Shown here: in pieces, positions 1 through 8,395 of the stretch
How the letters are laid out: every line of letters starts with the position of its first letter
Position numbering within the stretch: the first letter of the stretch is position 1
Program-made: the position numbers and the translations under genes
Notes under the pieces: generated by a model
Databases searched by the model: none
What the model was told of the DNA's origin: nothing
Seen by the model: only the letters and a program-made list of their open reading frames with translations
Source: Catenulispora acidiphila DSM 44928
Lineage (GTDB): Bacteria > Actinomycetota > Actinomycetes > Streptomycetales > Catenulisporaceae
DNA length: 64,000 bases
Assembly (NCBI RefSeq): GCF_000024025.1
Contig: NC_013131.1
Span: forward strand, 1,860,001-1,924,000
Reading direction: 5' to 3'

Positions 1-1
1 G

Positions 2-481
2 GGCGCCGACCTGTGCCAGTGGTCTGGGATCTGGACCGACTTCCCGGCCAAGGACTACACGGTGATGGCGATCACCATGGGCGGCGGTATCGACACCGAC
101 GTCAGCAAGGCCGTGGAGCAGCTGCGGGCGCGCGGGCTGAAGAAGATCGTGCTGATCGGCGCCTCGATGGGCGGCAGCGCGGTGCTCGCGGCCGCCGGCG
201 AGGTCACGCCGCCGGTGCAGGCGGTGGTGTCGCTGTCCGGGCCCGCCGCCTACGGCGTGGCCGACGCGTTCTCGGCGGTGAAGAAGTTCCAGGTGCCGGT
301 CGCGTACTTCGCCGGCGAGCAGGACACGCAGTTCGCCACGGACGCGCAGAAGATGTACGACGCCACGGCCGAGACGGACAAGACGATCGACATCCTCAAG
401 GACGACGGCGACCATGGTGTGGCCCTGTGGCCGCAGGTCAAGGACCAGGTCTTCGCGTTCATCACCAAGCACGCGCAGTGA
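2..481 (+). CDS. Alpha/beta hydrolase, C-terminal part (5' end outside window)
   Basis: Only the last 159 residues are present; the frame is open from base 2, so the start lies upstream. The fragment carries a nucleophile elbow, GASMGG, about residue 51 of the visible part. Near the end the sequence DDGDHGV could supply the catalytic Asp and His, and the order Ser then acidic residue then His fits the alpha/beta-hydrolase fold (dienelactone-hydrolase-like). The substrate cannot be told. No lipid attachment or signal sequence can be judged because the N-terminus is missing. Confidence 0.75.
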   Translation, partial: GADLCQWSGIWTDFPAKDYTVMAITMGGGIDTDVSKAVEQLRARGLKKIVLIGASMGGSAVLAAAGEVTPPVQAVVSLSGPAAYGVADAFSAVKKFQVPVAYFAGEQDTQFATDAQKMYDATAETDKTIDILKDDGDHGVALWPQVKDQVFAFITKHAQ

Positions 482-561
482 CGGCGAAGGGCTCGCCGGG
501 ACATTCCCGGCGAGCCCTTCCGCGCGGCCTGTTCGGCGTACTCGGCTGCTCGGCTGCTCGG

Positions 562-1263
562 CTACTCGTTCTCCGAGCCGCGCTCGCCGTTCTCACCGGC
601 GAAGGTGGCCGGCGAGAGCAGCTCCTCGAGCTCCTCCTCGCGGTCCACGTGCGCCACGAACAGCAGCTCGTCCAGCGCCGCCAGCGGCTCCTCGGGGGTC
701 GGGATCAGCACCCGGCCGCCGCGGATGATGGTCACCAGCGCGGTGTCCTCCGGCCAGTCGACCTCGCCGACGGTGGTGCCGACCAGCGCGGTGTCGTTCG
801 GCAGGGTCAGCTCGACCAGGTTCGCGTCGCCCTGGCTGAAGCGCAGCAGGCGGACCAGGTCGCCGACCGAGACGGCCTCCTCGACCAGGGCCGAGAGCAG
901 GCGCGGGGTGGAGACGGCGACGTCCACGCCCCACTTCTCGTCGAACATCCACTCGTTCTTCGGGTGGTTGATGCGGGCCACCACGCGCGGCACCCCGTAC
1001 TCGGTCTTGGCCAGCAGCGACACGACCAGGTTGGCCTTGTCGTCGCCGGTGGCGGCGACCACCACGTTGCAGCGCTGCAGCGCCGCCTCGTCGAGCGAGG
1101 AGATCTCGCAGGCGTCGGCCAGCAGCCACTCGGCCGTCGGCAGGCCCTCCACGGCGATCCGCGACGGGTCGCGGTCGATCAGCAGGACCTCGTGGCCGTT
1201 CTCCAGCAGTTCCTTGGCGATGGAGTTGCCGACGTTGCCCGCCCCGGCGATTGCGACACGCAT
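562..1263 (-). CDS. trkA: TrkA/RCK-family potassium uptake regulator (second of pair)
   Basis: A 233-residue cytoplasmic regulatory subunit of K+ transport. The N-terminal Rossmann (RCK_N) domain opens with GAGNVG at residues 7-12, the NAD(H)-binding glycine motif, followed by an acidic residue at the end of strand 2 (LLIDRD). An RCK_C-type domain fills residues 140-220 and the tail is very acidic. Its ATG overlaps the TGA of the upstream paralogue by one base, so the two are translationally coupled. The pair corresponds to the CeoB/CeoC pair of mycobacteria. No membrane channel subunit is encoded next to it in the window. Confidence 0.9.
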   Translation of the reverse strand: MRVAIAGAGNVGNSIAKELLENGHEVLLIDRDPSRIAVEGLPTAEWLLADACEISSLDEAALQRCNVVVAATGDDKANLVVSLLAKTEYGVPRVVARINHPKNEWMFDEKWGVDVAVSTPRLLSALVEEAVSVGDLVRLLRFSQGDANLVELTLPNDTALVGTTVGEVDWPEDTALVTIIRGGRVLIPTPEEPLAALDELLFVAHVDREEELEELLSPATFAGENGERGSENE

Positions 1264-1922
1264 CAGGCGCCCGGTCCCTTCGCGAATGCTGCCTCGACCC
1301 GCGCGATGTCCGCCGGGTTCACCATGACCTGCACCAGGTCGCCGTCCTGCAGCACGGTGTCGGCCGCCGGGAGCACGGCGTCGCCGAGCCGGGTCAGGAA
1401 CGCGACCCGGGTGCCGGTGGCGTCCTCCAGTTTGGCTATGCGGTGCCCCATCCACCCCGGGGCGGTGTGCACCTCGACCAGGACCACCTGGCCGCTGGGG
1501 TCGCGCCAGATCTCGGTGGAGCCGGTGGGCAGCAGGCGCCGCAGCATCTGGTCCGCCGTCCAGCGCACGGTGGCCACGGTCGGGATGCCCAGCCGCTGGT
1601 ATATCTCGGCGCGGCGCGGGTCGTAGATGCGGGCGCAGACGTTCTCCACGCCGAAGTTCTCGCGGGCGACCCGCGCGGCGATGATGTTCGAGTTGTCGCC
1701 GCTGGACACCGCGGCGAAAGCGCCGGCGTCCCCGATCCCCGCCTCGGCGAGGGTGTCGCGGTCGAATCCGGCCCCGGTCACGCGGCGGCCGGCGAAGTGC
1801 GGGCTGAGCCTGCGGAAGGCCCCGGGGTCCTGATCGATGACCGCGACCGTGTGGCCGAGGTCCTCCAGGCTGTGCGCCAGGGTGGAGCCCACTCTGCCGC
1901 ACCCCATGATGACGACGTGCAC
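1263..1922 (-). CDS. trkA: TrkA/RCK-family potassium uptake regulator (first of pair)
   Basis: A 219-residue RCK protein with the dinucleotide motif GCGRVG at residues 7-12 and an Asp-containing strand 2 end (VAVIDQD). RCK_N covers about residues 1-130 and RCK_C about 135-215. It is the first gene of a two-gene operon, and its stop codon shares a base with the next start. Two different RCK proteins probably assemble into a hetero-oligomeric ring that gates a K+ transporter encoded elsewhere; that is known of the family, not visible here. It is divergent from the RNA methyltransferase gene at 2050. Confidence 0.9.
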   Translation of the reverse strand: MHVVIMGCGRVGSTLAHSLEDLGHTVAVIDQDPGAFRRLSPHFAGRRVTGAGFDRDTLAEAGIGDAGAFAAVSSGDNSNIIAARVARENFGVENVCARIYDPRRAEIYQRLGIPTVATVRWTADQMLRRLLPTGSTEIWRDPSGQVVLVEVHTAPGWMGHRIAKLEDATGTRVAFLTRLGDAVLPAADTVLQDGDLVQVMVNPADIARVEAAFAKGPGA

Positions 1923-2049
1923 GTTCGACCCTCTCGGGAGACTTAGGACGGCGGACTTTCGATGTTCGTAACTCGACGGTACTACGGGGCGTGAGCCCCT
2001 GTTTCCGGGCCCGGCGGTGGGCGCCGCCGACTACCCCTAGGCTTGCTCT

Positions 2050-3417
2050 GTGAAACGACCCGCTGACCGCCGCCGCTCCTCCGACCACGCCGCTCAGGCG
2101 CGCCCCTCCGGCGACGCCGTGGGCACCCGTATCGAGGTGGAGGTCGGCGCGCCCGGACACGGCGGATTCTGCGTGGCGCGGCACGAGGGGCGCGCGGTGT
2201 TCGTGCGCCACGCGTTGCCGGGGGAGCGGGTGGTCGCCGAAGTGACCGAGGGCGACTCCAAGGACTCGTTCTGGCGCGCGGACGCGGTGGAGGTCCTTGA
2301 GGCCTCTGAGGACCGCGTCGAGGCGCCGTGCCGGTACGCCGGGCCCGGTCTGTGCGGCGGCTGCGACTGGCAGCACGCGAGCTACGAGGCGCAGCTCCGG
2401 ATCAAGGGCGAGGTCGTCGCCGAGCAGCTGCGGCGGCTGGCGAAGCTGGACCGCGAGGTCGTCGTCGAGGAGGTCGCCTCGCCGTTCGGCTGGCGGACCC
2501 GCGTGCAGTTCGCGGTGGATCCCGACGGCAGCTTGGGGTTCCGCAAGCACCGTTCCCATGAAGTCGTCCCTGTTGAGGAATGCGCCATCGCGTCCTCCGG
2601 AGTCGACGAGGTCGGTGCTCTAGGGCGCCAATGGCCAGGAGTGGAGACGGTCGAGGTGATCGCCGCGACCGGCTCCAACGACCGGGCTCTGGTGGTCACG
2701 CCTAAGCGTGGGGAGTCGATGCCCTTTGTGGACGCGGACGTAAAGGCGTCCGTACTCCGTGGCGTCTCTAGGAACACTCATATCTCCGGCGTACAGCGCA
2801 TCCATGGGCGTCCTTACGTACGTGAGGTCGCCGAGGGGCGCACCTGGCGGGTCAGCGGCAGCGGCTTCTGGCAGGTACACCCGGCGGCTCCGGACGTGCT
2901 GACCGAAGCGGTCCTGGACTTCCTGGACCCGAAGGACGGCGACGTGGCGCTCGATCTCTATTGCGGAGTCGGCTTGTTCGCCGCTCCGTTGGCCGAGGCA
3001 GTCGGCGAAAGCGGCGCGGTGCTGGCGGTGGAGCTGGACCGGCAGGCGGTCCGAGACGCCGCGCACAACCTAGGGTTCGCGGACGACGCCGAGGAGAGCA
3101 CCGAGTTCCCGTGGGTGGACCTCGTCGAGGGGTCCGTGGACGAGGTCCTGGCCGACGAGGGCTACGTGCCGGATCGGGCGGACGTCGTCGTCCTGGACCC
3201 GCCGCGCGCGGGTGCCGGACGGGACGTGTGCGCGCGGATCGCCGCCCTCGGGCCGCGCGCCGTGGCGTACGTCGCATGCGACCCCGCGGCTCTGGCTCGG
3301 GACGTCGCGTATCTGGCGGAAGCCGGCTACGAGCTGACCGACCTGCGCGCCTTCGATCTGTTCCCCATGACCCGGCATGTGGAATGCGTGGCGTTGCTGG
3401 AACCCGCGCAGCGATAG
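2050..3417 (+). CDS. TRAM-domain 23S rRNA/tRNA (uracil-5-)-methyltransferase with [4Fe-4S] cysteines
   Basis: A 455-residue SAM-dependent RNA methyltransferase of the RlmD/TrmA family. A TRAM RNA-binding domain (about 28-85) is followed by cysteines at 94, 102, 105 (CGGC) and 178, the spacing of the [4Fe-4S] cluster in RlmD. The C-terminal Rossmann domain holds DLYCGVGLF (SAM binding), LDPPRAG (motif IV) and catalytic Cys410 in VACDPAA. The exact RNA target is not predictable. The start is GTG with no clear ribosome-binding site, possibly leaderless. In mycobacteria its homologue lies near the two TrkA genes, so this is old synteny. Confidence 0.9.
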   Translation: MKRPADRRRSSDHAAQARPSGDAVGTRIEVEVGAPGHGGFCVARHEGRAVFVRHALPGERVVAEVTEGDSKDSFWRADAVEVLEASEDRVEAPCRYAGPGLCGGCDWQHASYEAQLRIKGEVVAEQLRRLAKLDREVVVEEVASPFGWRTRVQFAVDPDGSLGFRKHRSHEVVPVEECAIASSGVDEVGALGRQWPGVETVEVIAATGSNDRALVVTPKRGESMPFVDADVKASVLRGVSRNTHISGVQRIHGRPYVREVAEGRTWRVSGSGFWQVHPAAPDVLTEAVLDFLDPKDGDVALDLYCGVGLFAAPLAEAVGESGAVLAVELDRQAVRDAAHNLGFADDAEESTEFPWVDLVEGSVDEVLADEGYVPDRADVVVLDPPRAGAGRDVCARIAALGPRAVAYVACDPAALARDVAYLAEAGYELTDLRAFDLFPMTRHVECVALLEPAQR

Positions 3418-3423
3418 CATTTG

Positions 3424-3532
3424 TCCATCGCGACTGGCGCAGAACGCGTGTTTTCGCACGCGGAGGTGGAACGAACCACCGGGAAGCGATCGATGTAGCG
3501 GGCACCGCGCGCCTGGGTGTCCTTCCGGACGA
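3424..3532 (+). ncRNA. ZTP (pfl) riboswitch controlling glyA
   Basis: The leader of glyA contains the hallmark parts of the pfl/ZTP riboswitch in order: CGCGACTGGCG (3429-3439), a variable hairpin (3445-3450 with 3457-3462, loop TTTTCG), GGTGG-AACGAA-CCACC (3465-3480), CGGGAAGCGA (3480-3489), and the downstream CGCCTGGG element (3510-3517). The outer helix pairs 3425-3429 (CATCG) with 3491-3495 (CGATG). The class binds ZTP/ZMP, signals of 10-formyl-THF shortage, and is known to sit before one-carbon genes such as glyA. The short distance to the ribosome-binding site suggests translational control or an overlapping terminator; which one is inference. Confidence 0.88.
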
Positions 3533-3553
3533 TGACGCCCGAGGAGGCATCAC

Positions 3554-4816
3554 ATGCACTCGCCCGCCATTCCCGAACTCGCTCAGGAAGATCCCCAGAT
3601 CGCCGGTCTGATCGAGGACGAAGCCCGCCGCCAGTACGAGAAGATCCGGATGATCGCCTCGGAGAACTATGTCTCCGCGGCGGTCCTGGAAGCTTCCGGC
3701 ACGGTCCTGACCAACAAGTACTCCGAGGGATACGCCGGCCGCCGGTACTACGAGGGCCAGCAGTTCATCGACCCGATCGAGACGATCGCGATCGACCGGG
3801 CCAAGGAGCTGTTCGGCGTGGCGCACGCCAACGTGCAGCCCTACTCCGGCTCCCCGGCGAACCTCGCGGTGTACCTGGCGTTCCTGAAGCCCGGGGACAC
3901 CTTCATGGGCGCGGGCCTGGCCGCCGGCGGCCACCTGACCCACGGCTCGCCGGTGTCGGTGACCGGCAAGTGGTTCACCCCGGTCGCCTACGGCGTCTCC
4001 CGCGAGACCGGCATCGTGGACATGAACGAGGTCCGCGACCTGGCCCTGAAGGAGCGCCCGAAGCTGATCTTCTGCGGCGGCACCGCGATCCCGCGCACCA
4101 TCGACTTCCCGGCCTTCGCCGAGATCGCCAAGGAGATCGGCGCCATCCTGGTGTCCGACATCGCGCACATCGCCGGCCTGGTCGCCGGCGGCGCGCACCC
4201 CTCCCCGGTCGGGTACGCGGACGTCATCACCACCACGACGCACAAGACCCTGCGCGGTCCGCGCGGCGCGATGATCCTGACGACCGAGGAGTACGCGACC
4301 CCGATCGACAAGGCCGTGTTCCCCGGCCTGCAGGGCGGCCCGCACAACCACACCACCGCCGGCATCGCGGTGGCGCTGAAGGAGGCCGCGCAGCCGGAGT
4401 TCCGGACGTACGCGGCGACCGTCGTGGCCAACGCCAAGGCGCTGGCCGCCGGTCTCACCGAGCGCGGCTGGGACCTGGTGTCCGGCGGCACGGACAACCA
4501 CCTGATCCTGGCCGACCTGACGCCCAAGGGCGTCACCGGCAAGGTGGCGGCGAAGGCGCTGGACGCGGCCGGGATCGAGCTGAACTACAACTCGGTGCCG
4601 TTCGACCCGCGCAAGCCCTTCGACCCCTCCGGCATCCGGCTCGGCGCCGCCGCGATCACCACGCGCGGGCTGAAGCCGGAGCAGATGGGGCAGGTCGCGC
4701 AGTGGATGGACGACACGGTGCAGGCCGCCGCCAAGGGCGACACCGACGAGTACGCGCGGATCGCGGGGCAGGTGCGCGAGCTGATGGCGCAGTACCCGAT
4801 GCCGGGTTGGGCGTAG
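3554..4816 (+). CDS. glyA: Serine hydroxymethyltransferase
   Basis: A 420-residue PLP enzyme that interconverts serine and glycine while loading tetrahydrofolate with a one-carbon unit. The PLP lysine is Lys231 in TTTTHKTLRGPRG, preceded by the cofactor-binding DIAHIAGL; the N-terminal IASENYVS and SEGYAGRRYYEG motifs are intact. Full family length. ATG at 3554 follows a strong GAGGAGG (3541-3547). It is monocistronic, between a ZTP riboswitch and a strong hairpin terminator, so the control is by purine/folate status. Confidence 0.97.
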   Translation: MHSPAIPELAQEDPQIAGLIEDEARRQYEKIRMIASENYVSAAVLEASGTVLTNKYSEGYAGRRYYEGQQFIDPIETIAIDRAKELFGVAHANVQPYSGSPANLAVYLAFLKPGDTFMGAGLAAGGHLTHGSPVSVTGKWFTPVAYGVSRETGIVDMNEVRDLALKERPKLIFCGGTAIPRTIDFPAFAEIAKEIGAILVSDIAHIAGLVAGGAHPSPVGYADVITTTTHKTLRGPRGAMILTTEEYATPIDKAVFPGLQGGPHNHTTAGIAVALKEAAQPEFRTYAATVVANAKALAAGLTERGWDLVSGGTDNHLILADLTPKGVTGKVAAKALDAAGIELNYNSVPFDPRKPFDPSGIRLGAAAITTRGLKPEQMGQVAQWMDDTVQAAAKGDTDEYARIAGQVRELMAQYPMPGWA

Positions 4817-4822
4817 TCACGC

Positions 4823-4876
4823 AACGCTAAGGGGCGCCCGCACAGTTGCGACTGTGCGGACGCCCCTTAGCGTTTT
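4823..4876 (+). terminator. Intrinsic terminator after glyA
   Basis: A long hairpin pairs AACGCTAAGGGGCG (4823-4836) with CGCCCCTTAGCGTT (4861-4874); a second internal hairpin CGCACAGT-TGCG-ACTGTGCG sits inside. A short T run follows. It separates glyA from the convergent pirin gene and may work in both directions. Confidence 0.85.
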
Positions 4877-4926
4877 CGCTATCTGGGTTCTTCTTTATCT
4901 GGCTTCTTCTTTATCTGCGTTCTTCT

Positions 4927-5889
4927 CTAGCGAGGTCCACGGCCGCGCGGCTTAAGGCGGATGCCTGGTAGCGGCGGTGCGGGGATGCGCTCCTCGACCG
5001 TGTGGCCCGCGATGTCCGGGAAGCGTTCCACGTCGCGCTTCTCCCAGTCGTCGCGGGCCTCTTCGATGTCTTCGTGGCTGCGTCCCACGAAGTTCCACCA
5101 CATGACGATGTCCTCGCGGAACGGCTCGCCGCCGAGGAGGATCAGGTGCGCGCCGGCGTGGCTGGTGAGCGTCAGTCCGCTGCGTCCGGTGCCGAGGTAG
5201 AGGAGCGGGCCGGGCGGGAGGTCGGTGTCGGCCACCGTCAGGTCGCCGTCGATGACCAGCACGGCGTGCTCGTGGTAGTGGGTCAGCGGGATCGTCGCCG
5301 TCGCGCCGGGGTTGATCGTGATGTCGGCGCCGACGATCGGGGAGTAGGCGGTCGCCGGGGACGTGACGGTGTCCAGCGTCCCGAGGAAGACCAGCGCGCG
5401 CAGACCCGGGAGCTCGTAGACCGGCAGCTTCTGGTGCTGCTCGAAGTGCGGCGCGGTGTCGCGGTGCTCTTCCGGCAGCGCGGTCCACAGCTGGAGGCCG
5501 TGTCCCGTCTGGCTTGCCTCCACACCGATCTCCGAGTGCGCGATGCCGCGCCCGGCGGTCATGATGTTCAGCTGGCGCGGCCGGACCACGACGTCGGAGC
5601 CGACGCTGTCCCGGTGCCGCACGTCGCCCTGGAACGGCCAGGTGACGGTCTGCAGGCCGATGTGCGGGTGCGGGTTGACGTTCATCGGCGTGGTGTCCGG
5701 GCCGAAGTGGTCCAGGAAACACCAGGCGCCGACGGTCGGCAACACCCGCTGCGGCAGCGCGCGCAGGACATGGACGCCCCGCACCCCGCCGAGCGGAACG
5801 TCGCGCGCTTCGTAGAACTCGACCACCGGACCCGGATCGCCCTTGGCGCGGCAGTCCTGCTCGGTGGGATGCGCGTCCAGGTTGCTCAC
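4927..5889 (-). CDS. Pirin family protein
   Basis: A 320-residue bicupin of the pirin family. The first cupin holds the metal-binding HPHIGLQT and later GIAHSE; a C-terminal pirin domain ends in a basic tail. Bacterial pirins are iron proteins, some acting as quercetinases; the function here is not defined. GTG at 5889 was chosen because it makes a 4-base GTGA overlap with the stop of the upstream polymerase-acetyltransferase gene, meaning coupled translation; a GTG at 5901 would add four residues. The protein begins SNLDAHP after the start, as in many actinobacterial pirins. Confidence 0.88.
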   Translation of the reverse strand: MSNLDAHPTEQDCRAKGDPGPVVEFYEARDVPLGGVRGVHVLRALPQRVLPTVGAWCFLDHFGPDTTPMNVNPHPHIGLQTVTWPFQGDVRHRDSVGSDVVVRPRQLNIMTAGRGIAHSEIGVEASQTGHGLQLWTALPEEHRDTAPHFEQHQKLPVYELPGLRALVFLGTLDTVTSPATAYSPIVGADITINPGATATIPLTHYHEHAVLVIDGDLTVADTDLPPGPLLYLGTGRSGLTLTSHAGAHLILLGGEPFREDIVMWWNFVGRSHEDIEEARDDWEKRDVERFPDIAGHTVEERIPAPPLPGIRLKPRGRGPR

Positions 5890-8390
5890 GGCGCCGGCCA
5901 CTGGACGTGCTCGTCGTACTCAGGGTGCTTGCGCAGGTAGGCGGAGATGAAGGGGCACACCGGAATGATCTCCTCGCCCCGAGCCACCGTCGCGTCCAAT
6001 GCCTGCCGCGCCAACACCGACCCCAGGCCCTTCCCCTCGAACTCCGGCTCGATCACCGTGTGCACGAAGACCGTCCCGCCGCCCCGCCGCCGATAGGAGG
6101 CGAAGCCCGCGAGGCGGTCGCCGTACCAGAGCTCGAAACGGTCTTCGAGTTCGTTGTCGACGACCTCGGTCTTGGTGGGCTCATCAGTCATGCTGCCGAT
6201 GCTAACGCCGGGCTCCGGCGCGTGCGCGACGAGCCGGGCCAGCGCCTCGCGGGCGACACTCGCCGCATCGACGAGCTGCAACGCCCCATCTTCGGCACGC
6301 AACGTCTTGATACGCCCGACCCCCGACCACGGACTCTCGAAGCGCACCGTGACCCGCCCCAGCCCACTGCCCTGAACCCACCCCCCGCCGAACTCCTCGT
6401 GCACGACATCCTGCCCAGGAAGAAACCGCCGCTCGCCGACCGCGGCCTCGACCGCACCCCGAGTCCCCGGCGGAAGCGGCCCGAACTGGCGCGGCGAGCG
6501 CTCGCCCTCGACGGTCGCGACGGGGGTCATGACATCGGCGGGATTGGGGGAGGGGGCGGGATCGGGTTGGCCGACGGACGTGGTGGTGGTCGAGTCGGCG
6601 GTCGAGTCGGGGGCGGAGCCGGGTTGGTCGGCGGACGTGGTGGCACTCGAGTCGGCAGTCGGGCTGGGGCCGGGATCGGGTTGCTCGGCGGATGAGGTGG
6701 CACTTGAACCGGCAGTCGGGCTGGAGGCGGGGTCGGGTCGGTCGCCGGACGCGGTGGCATTGGAACCGGCGGTCGGGCTGGGGCCGGGATCGGGTCGGTC
6801 GCCGGGCGTGGTGGTGCCCGATTCGGTGGTCGGGCTGGAGGCGGGGTCGGGTTGGTCGCCGGGTGTGGTGGCACTGGAGTCGGCGGTCGGGCTGTGGCCG
6901 GGGTCGGGTTGGTCGGCGGGCGTGGTGGTGCTCGAGTCGGGGGCGGAGCCGGGTCGGTCGCCGGGCGTGGTGGCGCTGGAGTCGGCGGTCGGGTCGGGGG
7001 CGGAGTCGGTAGGTGACATGGCTGCCGGATCGCCGATCGGGCGGTCGGTGGATTCGGCCGGGTCGGCGGTGGCGGATGCGGTCGAAACGGTGGTCGGCGT
7101 GGCGGTGGCGGTGATGCCGGGGGTTGGCGTGGCTTCCGAGCTCTCGGCGCGTGGCGGCTCCCGGGTCAGGATGCCGCGGGGCATGTCGAAGTCGTCGTCG
7201 GTCGGGGGTGCTTTCGGCGGGGTCGGGTCGGCGGCGTGCTCCCAGATTTCGAGGGCGGCGTCGAGGTCTTCGGCGGCGGTGAAGAGGTCTACTTGGGCCC
7301 ATTCGGCCAGGCCTGTGAGGCCCACGCCGAGGAGGCGGATGCCGGGGACTGATTGGGTGGCTGCCGCTACGGCGCCGGGGAGCATGCGGTGGGTGGCGGC
7401 TCGGATGGTGGTGAGGTCGTCGGTGGGGTTGGGGGTGGTTTCGCTGCGGGAGACGGTGGTGAAGTCGTGGCCTCGGACTTTGATGGTGATGGTGCGGCCG
7501 GAGCGGCCCGCTTTGCGGATGCGGGTGCTCAGGCGGGTGACCAGGTCGTCCATGTGGGCGGTGATGGTGGCCGGGTCGAGGAGGTCTTCGGCGTAGGTGT
7601 CCTCGACGCTGACCGATTTCATTTCGCGGTCGGTGCTGACGTCGCGGTCGTCCTGGCCGCGGGCTATGGCGTACAGGGTCGTGCCGTAGCTGGCGCCGAC
7701 GACGGTGGTCAGCTCCGTCAGGCTCAGGGTGCGCAGGTCGGCGACGGTGGTGGCGCCGATCTTGCGGAGGCGTTCGGCGGTAGCCGGGCCGACGCCCCAG
7801 AGCGCGCGCACGGGGAGGGGGTCCAGCCAGGTCTGTTCGGTGCCGGGTTCGATGACGACCAGACCGTCGGGCTTCTCGGCGTCCGAGGCGATCTTGGCGA
7901 TGAGTTTGCTCGTGCCCGCGCCGACGGACGCGGTGAGGCCCGTCTCGTTCTTGATACGGGTTCTCAGGTCCTCGGCGATGCGGCGTGCTTCGAGTGTCGC
8001 ATTGTGCGGGGTTGTGGTGTCAAGTGATCCGAATAAGTGTGATATGTCGATGAATGCCTCGTCGAGGCTGAGCGGTTCCACCAGGGGCGACAGCTCGTGC
8101 ATCAGGGCCATGACCCGCTCGCTGTAGGCCTGGTACGCGCCGAAGCGGGGGATCAGGTACGCCGCGTTCGGCGCCCGCCTCCGAGCGATCCCGGTCGCCA
8201 GCGCCGAGTGCACGCCGAAGGCCCGCGCCTCGTACGACGCCGTCGAGACCACGCCCCGGTTCCCGATCCCGCCGACCACCACCGGCTTGCCGCGCAGACT
8301 GGGCTTGTGCAGCTGCTCCACCGACGCGTAGAACGCGTCGAGGTCGACGTGGAAGATCGAAGGCAGCCGGCGCACGTCTCCATCGTGCAC
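5886..8390 (-). CDS. dinB: DNA polymerase IV fused in frame to a GNAT acetyltransferase
   Basis: One open frame of 834 residues. Residues 9-360 are a Y-family polymerase: FHVDLDAFYAS (metal-binding Asp16) and SLDEAFID (Asp110, Glu111), helix-hairpin-helix and little-finger regions, then QVDLF, a beta-clamp-binding type motif. Residues about 458-620 are eight tandem units of about 19 residues rich in Pro, Ser, Thr and Asp. Residues 640-700 (HEEFGGGWVQGSGLG) match the C-terminal module of actinobacterial Pol IV. Residues 734-834 form a complete small GNAT/YjdJ-like acetyltransferase. No stop separates them. Met734 (6191) could be a separate internal start, but no clear ribosome-binding site precedes it. 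The GTG start at 8390 is approximate; GTG at 8375 is the alternative. Confidence 0.85.
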   Translation of the reverse strand: MHDGDVRRLPSIFHVDLDAFYASVEQLHKPSLRGKPVVVGGIGNRGVVSTASYEARAFGVHSALATGIARRRAPNAAYLIPRFGAYQAYSERVMALMHELSPLVEPLSLDEAFIDISHLFGSLDTTTPHNATLEARRIAEDLRTRIKNETGLTASVGAGTSKLIAKIASDAEKPDGLVVIEPGTEQTWLDPLPVRALWGVGPATAERLRKIGATTVADLRTLSLTELTTVVGASYGTTLYAIARGQDDRDVSTDREMKSVSVEDTYAEDLLDPATITAHMDDLVTRLSTRIRKAGRSGRTITIKVRGHDFTTVSRSETTPNPTDDLTTIRAATHRMLPGAVAAATQSVPGIRLLGVGLTGLAEWAQVDLFTAAEDLDAALEIWEHAADPTPPKAPPTDDDFDMPRGILTREPPRAESSEATPTPGITATATPTTVSTASATADPAESTDRPIGDPAAMSPTDSAPDPTADSSATTPGDRPGSAPDSSTTTPADQPDPGHSPTADSSATTPGDQPDPASSPTTESGTTTPGDRPDPGPSPTAGSNATASGDRPDPASSPTAGSSATSSAEQPDPGPSPTADSSATTSADQPGSAPDSTADSTTTTSVGQPDPAPSPNPADVMTPVATVEGERSPRQFGPLPPGTRGAVEAAVGERRFLPGQDVVHEEFGGGWVQGSGLGRVTVRFESPWSGVGRIKTLRAEDGALQLVDAASVAREALARLVAHAPEPGVSIGSMTDEPTKTEVVDNELEDRFELWYGDRLAGFASYRRRGGGTVFVHTVIEPEFEGKGLGSVLARQALDATVARGEEIIPVCPFISAYLRKHPEYDEHVQWPAP
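6531..7016 (-). repeat. Tandem repeats encoding the Pro/Ser/Thr/Asp linker of dinB
   Basis: About eight imperfect units of roughly 57 bp lie inside the polymerase gene. Read on the minus strand, a typical unit is PSPTADSSATTPGDQPDPA with substitutions, 17 to 21 residues long. Units differ from each other by many synonymous and non-synonymous changes, so the array is not recent. Slippage or unequal exchange here would change linker length without breaking the frame, because units are multiples of three. Confidence 0.85.
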
Positions 8391-8395
8391 CGGGC

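Noticed and set aside
562-2559. A 665-codon open frame on the minus strand extending the TrkA gene upstream through the second TrkA gene and the methyltransferase
   Set aside because: Only the part downstream of the ATG at 1263 has family features. The rest is the antisense or out-of-frame shadow of real genes, normal in DNA of this GC content.
6531-7016. Possible CRISPR array
   Set aside because: Repeats are imperfect, have no spacers, and are in frame with the polymerase, coding for a Pro/Ser/Thr linker.
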